64,000 bases of DNA from Actinophytocola sp963729115 (lineage in GTDB: Bacteria; Actinomycetota; Actinomycetes; Mycobacteriales; Pseudonocardiaceae). The position numbers and the translations under genes are program-made. Location: the NCBI GenBank assembly GCA_963729115.1, contig CAVSMR010000018.1, positions 109,060 through 173,059 of the forward strand. The letters are read 5' to 3'. The first letter of the stretch is position 1, and every line of letters begins with the position of its first letter. Below the pieces are notes generated by a model, which did not search any database, was not told the origin of the DNA, and worked only from the letters and a program-made list of their open reading frames with translations. This document shows, one piece after another, positions 32,546-39,519 of the stretch.

Positions 32546-33811
32546 ATGGACCGCATGCGCCGTCGCAGCCTGCTCACCGCCGGACTCGTCACCGGGGCCG
32601 CACTCGCCGGGTGCACCGCCGCCGCCCCGGCCCCGGTCCGCGCGGACGCGCGCTTCGACCCGGACGACTGGGACTCCGTGCGGGCACAGTTCCCGCTCGA
32701 CCCGGACGTCATCCAGCTCGCCGCGTTCGTCCTCGCCGCCCACCCCAAGCCCGTCCGCGACGCGATCGACGCGCACCGCGCCGGCCTCGACCGCGACACC
32801 GAGCACTACGTCCAGCAGCACGGCCACGAGGAGAACGACGTCCGGCAGGCGGCGGCCGGCTACCTGGAGACGAAGCCGGAGAACGTCGCCCTCACCGACA
32901 GCACCACGATGGGCCTCGGCATCCTCTACTCAGGACTGAAGCTGCGCGGCGGCCAGGAGATCCTGACCACCGAGCACGACTTCTACGCCACGACCGAGGC
33001 GCTGCGGCTGGCGAGCGAACGCTCCGGTGCGACGGTGCGCCGCATCCGCCTCTACGACGAGCCGTCCGCCGCGAACGAGACCGAGATCGTCGACCGGGTC
33101 CGCGCCGCGATCGGCCCGCGCACCCGGGTCGTCGCGCTGACCTGGGTGCACTCCGGCACCGGCGTGCGGCTGCCGATCCCGGCCATCGGCCAGGCGGTCG
33201 CCGAGGCGAACGAGGGCCGCGCGCCCGCCGACCGCGCGCTGCTGTGCGTGGACGGCGTGCACGGCTTCGCCGCCGTCGACACCGGCATCGACGACCTGCG
33301 CTGCGACTTCCTCGCCACCGGCACCCACAAGTGGCTGTTCGGCCCGCGCGGCACCGGCCTGCTGTGGGGCCGCGAGTGGGACGCGCTCGCCGCGCTGATC
33401 CCCACCTTCTCCGGTGAGGGCGGGCCCGGCGCCGCGTTCACGCCCGGCGGCTACCACTCCTTCGAGCACCGCTGGGCCGCGCGCGCCGCGTTCGAGTTCC
33501 ACGGCCGGATCGGCCGCGACCGGATCGCCGCCCGCATCACCGAGCAGGCCACCCAGCTCAAGGCGGGCCTCGCGAGGATGGACGGCGTCCGGGTCGTCAC
33601 CCCCGCCGCCGCGGGCCTGTCGGCGGGCATCGTCTGCTGCGAGCTGTCCACAATGGACGCCCCCACGGCCACCGCCCGGCTGCGGGCCGAGCACCGGATC
33701 GCGGCCAGCGTGACCCCCTACGCCCAGCAGTACCTGCGCTTCGGCCCCAGCATCGTGACGACCCCGGAGCAGGTCGACCGGACCATCGAGGCGGTCGCCT
33801 CGCTGGTCTAG
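32546..33811 (+). CDS. Tat-exported lipoprotein, class V aminotransferase fold
   Basis: The 421-residue product starts with a twin-arginine signal (RRRSLLTAG) ending in a lipobox Leu-Ala-Gly-Cys23, so it is predicted to be folded with its cofactor before export and then lipidated. The rest is a class V aminotransferase of the isopenicillin N epimerase-like group: LCVDGVHGF is the Asp-containing PLP strand and the PLP-binding Lys is in TGTHKWLFGP. Tat export fits a cofactor enzyme. Extracellular aminotransferase-fold proteins are unusual; the substrate is unknown. It converges with the ArsR-SRPBCC gene, sharing overlapping stops. Confidence 0.88.
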   Translation: MDRMRRRSLLTAGLVTGAALAGCTAAAPAPVRADARFDPDDWDSVRAQFPLDPDVIQLAAFVLAAHPKPVRDAIDAHRAGLDRDTEHYVQQHGHEENDVRQAAAGYLETKPENVALTDSTTMGLGILYSGLKLRGGQEILTTEHDFYATTEALRLASERSGATVRRIRLYDEPSAANETEIVDRVRAAIGPRTRVVALTWVHSGTGVRLPIPAIGQAVAEANEGRAPADRALLCVDGVHGFAAVDTGIDDLRCDFLATGTHKWLFGPRGTGLLWGREWDALAALIPTFSGEGGPGAAFTPGGYHSFEHRWAARAAFEFHGRIGRDRIAARITEQATQLKAGLARMDGVRVVTPAAAGLSAGIVCCELSTMDAPTATARLRAEHRIAASVTPYAQQYLRFGPSIVTTPEQVDRTIEAVASLV

Positions 33812-34620
33812 ACGGGCAGCGGCGCGCCGGTCTCCAGCAGCGTCTTCATGCTCGCGACCAGGTGCAGCCAGCCGCCGCCGCTCTGGTCCAGGCGGCCACT
33901 GATCGCCTTGTACATCTCGGTCTCGCCGGCGAAGCCGTCGTGGGTGACGGTCAGCTTGGTCACCGCGCCGGCGGCCTCGATGTCGAACGCGACCCGCGTC
34001 CGCGGTTCGGTCCGCAGCCGGGCCAGCCGCTCGGGCGACCAGCCGAACAGCTCCGCGTGCTCCGGCTGGTAGTTGTGCCAGCTGTAGGCGAGCCGGCGGT
34101 ACGGGTCGGCCTCGAGCACGACCTGGCCCTGGTCCTTGGCCTCCTCGTCCGGCGCGTACCGCAACAGCACCGGCGAGCCGACCTGCCAGTCGGACACGAG
34201 CTCCAGGCCGCCCCAGTAGCGGCGGGTGAACTCCGGCTCGGTCAGCGCCCGCCAGAGCCGCTCGGGCGTGGTGTCGATGAACGTGGTGTAGACGAACACG
34301 GGGTCGCCCATGGGTTCCGCCTCCAATGCGGTCTTCAGGTCCGCCAGCGCGTGCACGCGATCCCGGTCGTACCGGTGGATCCAGCGCTGCGCGATGGCGT
34401 TGATGGGCTCCGCGTTGAGGTGGTGCAGCTTCTCCCGCCCCCGCCACACGACGGAGACGAGGTTCGCGTCCTCGAGCACGGCGAGGTGCTTGCTCACCGA
34501 CTGGCGGGCCATGTCCAGGCCCGCGCACAGCTCGCGCAGGCTCTGCCCGTTGCGGTCGTTCAGCCGGTCCAGCAGCCGCCGCCGGCTCGGGTCGGCCAGC
34601 GCCCGGAACACCTCGTCCAT
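33808..34620 (-). CDS. ArsR-type regulator fused to SRPBCC domain
   Basis: This 270-residue protein has an ArsR winged helix at about 1-95 (MDEVFRALADPSRRRLLDRL; SVSKHLAVLEDANLV) and an AHSA1/SRPBCC domain at about 110-265 (TTFIDTTPERLWRALTEPE; GGLELVSDWQVGSPV). In many genomes these are two adjacent genes; here they are one. The SRPBCC pocket would be the ligand sensor. The cysteine metal box of classic ArsR is absent; the only Cys lies in the HTH region. It has its own strong promoter with operators and probably represses itself. Confidence 0.9.
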   Translation of the reverse strand: MDEVFRALADPSRRRLLDRLNDRNGQSLRELCAGLDMARQSVSKHLAVLEDANLVSVVWRGREKLHHLNAEPINAIAQRWIHRYDRDRVHALADLKTALEAEPMGDPVFVYTTFIDTTPERLWRALTEPEFTRRYWGGLELVSDWQVGSPVLLRYAPDEEAKDQGQVVLEADPYRRLAYSWHNYQPEHAELFGWSPERLARLRTEPRTRVAFDIEAAGAVTKLTVTHDGFAGETEMYKAISGRLDQSGGGWLHLVASMKTLLETGAPLPV

Positions 34621-34635
34621 CCGCCTCACCTCAAC

Positions 34636-34681
34636 ATGCAGCCATCTGGCTGCCTGACTATATGCAGCTGCGGGGCTGCAT
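34636..34681. promoter_or_regulatory. Double palindromic operator of the ArsR-SRPBCC gene
   Basis: Two dyads 26 bases apart: GCAGCC-ATCT-GGCTGC (34638-34653) and ATGCAGC-N6-GCTGCAT (34662-34681). All four half-sites are forms of ATGCAGCC. The first covers the predicted transcript start and the second fills the promoter spacer, an arrangement that would give tight autorepression. Confidence 0.75.
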
Positions 34682-34686
34682 GTCAA
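34657..34686 (-). promoter_or_regulatory. Housekeeping promoter of the ArsR-SRPBCC gene
   Basis: On the minus strand TTGACA (34681-34686), an 18-base spacer and TATAGT (34657-34662) form a near-consensus promoter. Its -35 element overlaps the stop codon of the upstream acetyltransferase gene. The palindromes above lie inside it. Confidence 0.8.
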
Positions 34687-35297
34687 CGCATCAGGACCTC
34701 GCTGCCCAGCGGGACGAACCCGGTGGCCAGGAAGGCGCGCAGCGACCTGGCGTTGCCGGGCGCCACCGCCGCGAACACCGGCTCGCCCGCCGCCACCAGG
34801 CCCAGCGCGTCCCGGATGAGCCCGCGGCCGGTCCCCCGCTCCCCCGCCGGCTCGTGGCACTCGACCGACAGCTCCGTGCGCCCGGCAAGCCCGCACGCGA
34901 TCGTCACCAGGCCGCGCTCGTCGCCGTGCACCCGGACGTCCGTGCGCCAGGCCCGGGCGCGCCGGACCCGGGGATGATCCGCCAGATCCGCCCGGACCGG
35001 CAGCCCGCCGCCACCGAGTCCGATGCCACCGAGCCCGCGTGCCACGAGCGTCACGTCCAGCGTGTCGACCTCGCCCCCCGCGCCGGCCAGGGCCGCCAGC
35101 ACCGCCGGCCGCAGGGCCGAGCCGAACCCGTCGAGCCCCGCCACCCGGCGCGCGCTCGCCACGTACGCCCGGCCCGTCAGCGACACCACCGCCGAGACCC
35201 CGCCCTCCAGCGGCGGCAGCCACACCGCCCGCCCGTCGGCCGGTGGGAACGCGCCGCGCGCCGCCTCGAGCAGCACGGCCAGCAAGGGATGGCTCAC
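34683..35297 (-). CDS. GNAT-like acetyltransferase linked to module B
   Basis: A 204-residue protein whose C-terminal third looks like the end of a GNAT fold (ALGLVAAGEPVFAAV; NARSLRAFLATGFVPLGSEVLM, with the Asn-x-x-Ser and aromatic end typical of the family). The N-terminal part has no obvious acetyl-CoA loop of the Arg-x-x-Gly-x-Gly/Ala type except a weak GERGTGRGL. GTG 35297 overlaps the AlkZ-like B stop (GTGA), so the two are coupled. Acceptor unknown; a resistance or detoxification role would fit the context but is inference. Confidence 0.65.
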   Translation of the reverse strand: MSHPLLAVLLEAARGAFPPADGRAVWLPPLEGGVSAVVSLTGRAYVASARRVAGLDGFGSALRPAVLAALAGAGGEVDTLDVTLVARGLGGIGLGGGGLPVRADLADHPRVRRARAWRTDVRVHGDERGLVTIACGLAGRTELSVECHEPAGERGTGRGLIRDALGLVAAGEPVFAAVAPGNARSLRAFLATGFVPLGSEVLMR

Positions 35298-36361
35298 ACC
35301 CACACCAGCTCCCGGTCCTCCTCCGGCGCGGCGAACTCCAGCAGCCGCGTCGCCTCCGCCGCCACCGCGTCACGGTCCACAGTGGACAGGCGCTCGAACG
35401 GCTCCACCGACACGGTCGCCCGGCCCCGGGCCCACCGCAGCTTCCACCGGCCGCGGACCGTCCCGTCCACGAGCACCGCCGGCTCGACGAACCCGCCGAA
35501 GCAGATCCGCTTGCGATACTCGTCGGACATCAGCCGGGTGCGGTCGGCGTAGGCGACGAGCAGGTTGTCGAACTCGGGCAGCAGCCGGACCGGCGCGGGC
35601 GTGTCCGGCTCGGGGACGGTGAGGTCCGGCAGGTCGTACCGGTCCTCGCCGTCCCGGACGAGGTCGGGCATCGCCGCCACGACCTCGCCGAGACCGGTCA
35701 GGCCCGACCAGGCCTGCATGTCCTTGACGGTCGCCGGACCGAAACCGGCCAGGTACCGGCGCACCAGCCGCGCCGCGTCCGGCGCCTCGAGGGGACGTCC
35801 CAGCCACTCGGTGGCCAGCGTGAACGGGGTCGCCCCACCCCGCCGCCAGGTGCCGTTGGGCGGCGGGTGCACCACGGGCACCAGCAGCTGCACCGACCAC
35901 GCCAGCGCGTCCGGCGGCGCCGCCGGCCACCGGCCGGCCAGCTCCTCCCGCAGCTGCGTGCGGGTCAGCGTCCGGCCGGCCAGCAACCGCTCCCCCTCGG
36001 CAGCCAGCTCCGCGAGGTCCACGCCGGCGCTCACCCGGCCGAAGGCCGCCTGCCGCACCCGGGACAGGGTCGGCGCCAGCAGCGGGCGCAGCCACAGGTA
36101 GTCCGCCGCCGCGACGAGGTGCTGGGTACCGCGCAGCAACGACGACCGCACCAGCGAACGGTCCTCCAGCGCCGCGGTGAGGTCGGCGAGGGAGAAGCCG
36201 GACAGTCGCGACCACAGGCCGAGGTAGGGCGAGTTGGGAGCCTGCGCCTGCAGGCCCGCCAGCCGCGTCACCGCGTCCACAGTGGACATCGGCGAGCGGG
36301 CCAGCAGCAGCTGCCGGTCCATGCTCGCCCGGTTCAGCCTGACCAGGTCAGCGGTGCGCAC
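35294..36361 (-). CDS. HTH_42 winged-helix protein B, AlkZ-like DNA glycosylase candidate
   Basis: A 355-residue HTH_42 superfamily protein and paralogue of copy A. The catalytic-type motif is Gln38-Ala-Gln40 in GLQAQAP, at the same residue numbers as in A when the GTG at 36361 is used; Asn10-Arg-Ala and Arg16-Gln-Leu-Leu also align, which supports this start. Further shared parts are LLRGTQHLV, AWSGL and LLPEFDNLLVAYADRT. It overlaps the end of epoxide hydrolase B by 14 bases and is coupled to the acetyltransferase. Like A it is a candidate for removing bulky or crosslinked alkyl adducts. Confidence 0.85.
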   Translation of the reverse strand: MRTADLVRLNRASMDRQLLLARSPMSTVDAVTRLAGLQAQAPNSPYLGLWSRLSGFSLADLTAALEDRSLVRSSLLRGTQHLVAAADYLWLRPLLAPTLSRVRQAAFGRVSAGVDLAELAAEGERLLAGRTLTRTQLREELAGRWPAAPPDALAWSVQLLVPVVHPPPNGTWRRGGATPFTLATEWLGRPLEAPDAARLVRRYLAGFGPATVKDMQAWSGLTGLGEVVAAMPDLVRDGEDRYDLPDLTVPEPDTPAPVRLLPEFDNLLVAYADRTRLMSDEYRKRICFGGFVEPAVLVDGTVRGRWKLRWARGRATVSVEPFERLSTVDRDAVAAEATRLLEFAAPEEDRELVWV

Positions 36362-37484
36362 CGAAGAAGCCTCGCAGATCCGCCGCGAGCAGGTCCGGTG
36401 CCTCCAGGGCCGGGAAGTGCCCGCCCCGGTCGAACTCGCTCCACCACTCGACCGTCCCGTCCGGGTCGAGCATCGACCGGATCGAGTGGTCCGCGGCGAA
36501 CACCGACACCCCGAGCGGCACGCCGCCCGCGTTGAGCGGCGCCGCCCCGCTCTCCCCGACGAACGCCTTGAACGCCTGCATCCCCTCGTAGCCGAACTGC
36601 GCCGACGACGCACCGCTGCGGGTGAACCAGTACACGCTGACCCCGGTGAGCAGCCGGTCGACGCCCACCGCATCCTGCGGCAACGGCCTGGCCGGGTCGG
36701 TCCAGTCGGCGAACTTCTCGGCGATCCACGCCAGCTGGCCGGCCGGTGAGTCGGTGAGCGAGAACGCCAGCGTGGACGGCCGGGTCGCCTGCAGGTGCAG
36801 GTAGCCGAGCCCGCTGTCCTGGAACTCGTTGAACCGCTCGGCCCGCACGCGGTCCGCGTCGGACAGGCCGGCGAGCGGGACCGGCGGGCCGAACGGGTAC
36901 GGGCCGGGTCCGGTGACATGCGCGGCGACGACCCGGCCCGGCGCCACCATCGGCAGCATCCCCGTCACGCCGGCGCCGATGTCACCGCCGTGCGCGCCGA
37001 ACCGCTCGTAGCCGAGCTCGCTCATCAGCCCGGCGAACACGGTCGCGACGCGGAACAGGTTGCCCCAGCCGGGCTCGCCCATCGGCGTCGAGAAGCCGAA
37101 CCCGGGCAGCGACGGGACCACGAGGTGGAAGTCGTCGGCGAGCAGCGCGGTGAGGTCGAGGAACTCCACCGGCGAGCTCGGCCAGCCGTGCGTGAGCAGC
37201 AGCGGCAGCGCGTCCGGGTTGGCCGACCGGACGTGCACGAAGTGGATGCGCTGCCCGTCGACCGTCGTGGTGAACTGCGGGAACGAGTTGAGCCACGCCT
37301 CCTGGGCGCGCCAGTCGAACCCGGTGCGCCAGTACTCGGCGAGCTCGCGGAGGTAGCCGACCGGCACGCCGCGCTCCCAGCCGACCCCCGACATGGCGGT
37401 GGGCCAGCGGGTGGCGGCGAGGCGGGCGTGCAGGTCGTCGAGGTCGGGCTGGGGGATGTCGACGCGGAACGTCTCGATGTCCAT
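36348..37484 (-). CDS. Epoxide hydrolase B (alpha/beta-hydrolase, EHN domain)
   Basis: A 378-residue paralogue of epoxide hydrolase A. The EHN domain spans about 1-100 (FRVDIPQPDLDDLHARLAATRWP), the oxyanion motif is HGWPSS (about 102), the nucleophile Asp is in the HGGDIGA elbow (about 168) and the catalytic His in RGGHFPALE (about 358). Residues around the substrate tunnel (after GGDIGAGVTGMLP) differ from A, so a different epoxide is likely. It is divergent from WYL regulator B across a 63-base gap with overlapping palindromes. Confidence 0.92.
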   Translation of the reverse strand: MDIETFRVDIPQPDLDDLHARLAATRWPTAMSGVGWERGVPVGYLRELAEYWRTGFDWRAQEAWLNSFPQFTTTVDGQRIHFVHVRSANPDALPLLLTHGWPSSPVEFLDLTALLADDFHLVVPSLPGFGFSTPMGEPGWGNLFRVATVFAGLMSELGYERFGAHGGDIGAGVTGMLPMVAPGRVVAAHVTGPGPYPFGPPVPLAGLSDADRVRAERFNEFQDSGLGYLHLQATRPSTLAFSLTDSPAGQLAWIAEKFADWTDPARPLPQDAVGVDRLLTGVSVYWFTRSGASSAQFGYEGMQAFKAFVGESGAAPLNAGGVPLGVSVFAADHSIRSMLDPDGTVEWWSEFDRGGHFPALEAPDLLAADLRGFFGAHR

Positions 37485-37496
37485 GGGTCCAGGCTA

Positions 37497-37527
37497 GGAA
37501 CGATCGCGGAAAGGATCGTTCCGCGAT
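37497..37527. promoter_or_regulatory. Overlapping palindromes, operator of module B
   Basis: Two perfect 9-base dyads interlock: GGAACGATC-N8-GATCGTTCC (37497-37522) and ATCGCGGAA-N7-TTCCGCGAT (37503-37527). They occupy the gap between the divergent epoxide hydrolase B and WYL regulator B. This is the probable regulator site; its sequence is unlike the CCATTAGTGAC dyad of module A. Confidence 0.72.
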
Positions 37528-37547
37528 AACGGGGCAGAATACGACGT

Positions 37548-38519
37548 ATGCCGGACACCTCGGCGCGGCTGCTGCGCCTGCTCTCGCTCCTGCAGGCGCG
37601 CCGCGACTGGACCGGGCCCACGCTCGCCGAGCGGCTCGGGGTCACGGCCCGGACCGTGCGCAACGACGTGACGCGGCTGCGTGGGCTCGGCTATCCGGTG
37701 CACGCCACCCCGGGCGTGGCCGGTGGGTACCGGCTCGGGGCGGGCGCGCAGCTGCCGCCGCTGCTGCTCGACGACGAGGAGGCGGTGGCCGTCGCGGTCG
37801 GGCTGCGCACGGCGGCGGGCGGCACGGTGGCCGGCATCGAGGAGACGTCTGTCCGCGCGCTCGCCAAGCTCGAGCAGGTGCTGCCCGCGCGCCTGCGGCA
37901 CCGGGTCCACGCGCTGCACGCCGCGACCGTCACCGTGCCCAGCCGCGGTCCGACCGTGGACGCCGGCCTGCTGGCCACCCTCGCCGCAGTGTGCCGCGAC
38001 CACGACCGGCTGCGCTTCGACTACACCACCCACGAGGGCAACGAGGTCACCCGGACCGTCGAGCCCCACCGGCTCGCGCACGCGCGCGGCCGCTGGTACC
38101 TCGTCGCCTACGACGTCGGCAAGGAGGTCGGCAAGGACGGCTGGCGCACCTTCCGGGTCGACCGGCTGCGCCCGAAGATCCCGACCGGCCCGCGGTTCAC
38201 CCCGCGCGAGCCGCCCGGCGGCGACCTCGCCGCGTACGTCGCCGCGAAGCTCGGCACCGCGACGTGGCGGTACCGGGCCACGGTCCGCGTGTTCGCCCCG
38301 GCGCGGGAGCTGGCGAAGCGGCTGCCGCCCGGCATCGAGCTGCTCGAGAGCAGCGGGGACGAGTGCGTGATCGCGGTCGGCTCCGACACCCCGCAGATGC
38401 TGGCCGTCTACATCGGACTGCTGGACGCCGACTTCGAGGTGACCGGCCCGCCGGAGCTCCTCGAGCAGTTCGCGATCCTGTCCACCAGGTACGCGAAGGC
38501 GGCGAGAATCGAGCGATGA
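37548..38519 (+). CDS. WYL-domain regulator of module B
   Basis: A 323-residue YafY-type regulator with the same layout as regulator A: winged helix (LLSLLQARRDWTGPTLAERL), WYL domain (GRWYLVAYDVGKEVGKDGWRTFRVDR) and C-terminal extension. The central block from DDEEAVAVAVGLRTAAGG to about residue 135 is nearly the same in both; the recognition helix region and the last 120 residues have drifted. The HEAT protein start overlaps its stop (ATGA). Confidence 0.9.
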   Translation: MPDTSARLLRLLSLLQARRDWTGPTLAERLGVTARTVRNDVTRLRGLGYPVHATPGVAGGYRLGAGAQLPPLLLDDEEAVAVAVGLRTAAGGTVAGIEETSVRALAKLEQVLPARLRHRVHALHAATVTVPSRGPTVDAGLLATLAAVCRDHDRLRFDYTTHEGNEVTRTVEPHRLAHARGRWYLVAYDVGKEVGKDGWRTFRVDRLRPKIPTGPRFTPREPPGGDLAAYVAAKLGTATWRYRATVRVFAPARELAKRLPPGIELLESSGDECVIAVGSDTPQMLAVYIGLLDADFEVTGPPELLEQFAILSTRYAKAARIER

Positions 38520-38944
38520 GCGAGCCGACCCCGCGCCAGCGGATCCTGGCCGAGTGTGCCCGCCGCGGCCGCCCCGAGGTGGTCGCCGCCTGCGTCCGCC
38601 TCGTCGAGGGCGGCGACGCCGACGACGCGTTCGTCCGGGTGCTCGCCGGGCGTACCGCGCCGTGGTGGTTCGCGCACCGGGAGGACGAGGAGCTGCGTTA
38701 CTGGCTGCGCGCGTGGGGCGCGCGCGGGTTGCTGTGGGCGTGGGAGGACAGCGCGCTGCCGGCGGTGCGGACGGCGCTGCGCGACCCGGCGTGGCGCGTG
38801 CGCGAGATGGCCGCGAAGGTCATCGCGCGCAACCTGGTCGGCGACGCCCTCGACGACGTGGCCCCGCTGCGCGAGGACCCGGTGCGCCGCGTGCGCGCCG
38901 CCGCCACCCGGGCGGTCGCCACGCTCACCGCGAAGGGCGCGTGA
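38516..38944 (+). CDS. HEAT-repeat protein coupled to WYL regulator B
   Basis: The 142-residue protein is all-helical with HEAT-like repeats; the clearest are in PAWRVREMAAKVIARN and DPVRRVRAAATRAVA, with Trp-rich SAWWFAHREDEELRYWLRAWG-like helices before (about 48-70). HEAT proteins bind proteins or nucleic acids. AlkC/AlkD DNA glycosylases share this fold, but this protein is shorter and I do not see their active-site set, so no enzyme is claimed. ATGA coupling suggests a function with regulator B. Confidence 0.75.
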   Translation: MSEPTPRQRILAECARRGRPEVVAACVRLVEGGDADDAFVRVLAGRTAPWWFAHREDEELRYWLRAWGARGLLWAWEDSALPAVRTALRDPAWRVREMAAKVIARNLVGDALDDVAPLREDPVRRVRAAATRAVATLTAKGA

Positions 38945-38999
38945 GCGAGCTTGCGAGCGAACCATCAGACTCTGCGCGAGCTTGCGAGCGAACCATCAG
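38945..38999 (+). repeat. Direct repeat of 24 bp
   Basis: GCGAGCTTGCGAGCGAACCATCAG occurs at 38945-38968 and 38976-38999, 31 bases apart, right after the HEAT protein stop. The second copy encodes the C-terminus of the convergent acetyltransferase (SLASS). The compact form, with GCGAGC inside, looks like a member of a dispersed intergenic repeat family. Confidence 0.7.
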
Positions 39000-39519
39000 C
39001 ACCGAGTTCCCACACGACGTCGATCCCGGCCTCCGCCCCGAACGCCGGCTCCCGGGGTGGGCTGCGCCGCGCGATCTCGGTGAAGCCCAGCCGCCGCGGG
39101 ATCGCCGCGCTCGCCGTGTTCGCCGCGTCGTGCCAGATCTGCACCCGCCGCACCCACGGCAGCGTGAACGCCTCCTCCGCCAGCAGGCCCGCCGCGATCG
39201 TCGCGTAGCCGTGGCCGGTGTGCGCGGGGTGCAGCCAGTAGCCGATCTCCAGTGCGTCGGGCACCTCGTTGCGCTCCATCCCGGCCGTGCCGACCGGAAC
39301 CCCGCCGACGGTGATCGCGTAGGAGTACATCTCGCCGGCGGCTCGTTGCCGCGCGCTGCGGGCGATGAACGACGCCGCGTCGGCGTGCGTGAAGTCGTCG
39401 GCCGCCCAGGACATCCACGGGCGCAGCGAGTCCTGAGCCGCGATCACCAGCCGGTGCATGGTCGCGGCGTCCCCGGTCTCCCACGGGCGCAGCACGACCG
39501 GGCCGCGGGTGAGCGGCAT
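38965..39519 (-). CDS. GNAT acetyltransferase (RimJ/RimL type)
   Basis: A 184-residue GNAT of the RimJ/RimL-like group: VVLRPWETGDAATMHRLV opens it, IGYWLHPAHTGHGYATIAAGLLAEEAF is strand 4 with the acetyl-CoA loop, and the Asn-Thr-Ala-Ser helix is followed by RLGFTEIAR. It acetylates an unknown amine or protein N-terminus. Its ATG overlaps the MptB-like stop by one base (TGATG). The last residues are encoded by an intergenic-type repeat, so the native C-terminus may have been lengthened by it. Confidence 0.85.
   Translation of the reverse strand: MPLTRGPVVLRPWETGDAATMHRLVIAAQDSLRPWMSWAADDFTHADAASFIARSARQRAAGEMYSYAITVGGVPVGTAGMERNEVPDALEIGYWLHPAHTGHGYATIAAGLLAEEAFTLPWVRRVQIWHDAANTASAAIPRRLGFTEIARRSPPREPAFGAEAGIDVVWELGADGSLASSRRV

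Noticed and set aside
38516..38944. HEAT protein as an AlkD-type DNA glycosylase
   Set aside because: The protein is too short and the AlkD active-site residues were not seen.
24730..38944. A natural-product biosynthetic gene cluster around the module
   Set aside because: No polyketide synthase, NRPS, carrier protein or tailoring set is present; the SDR and GNAT genes alone are not enough.
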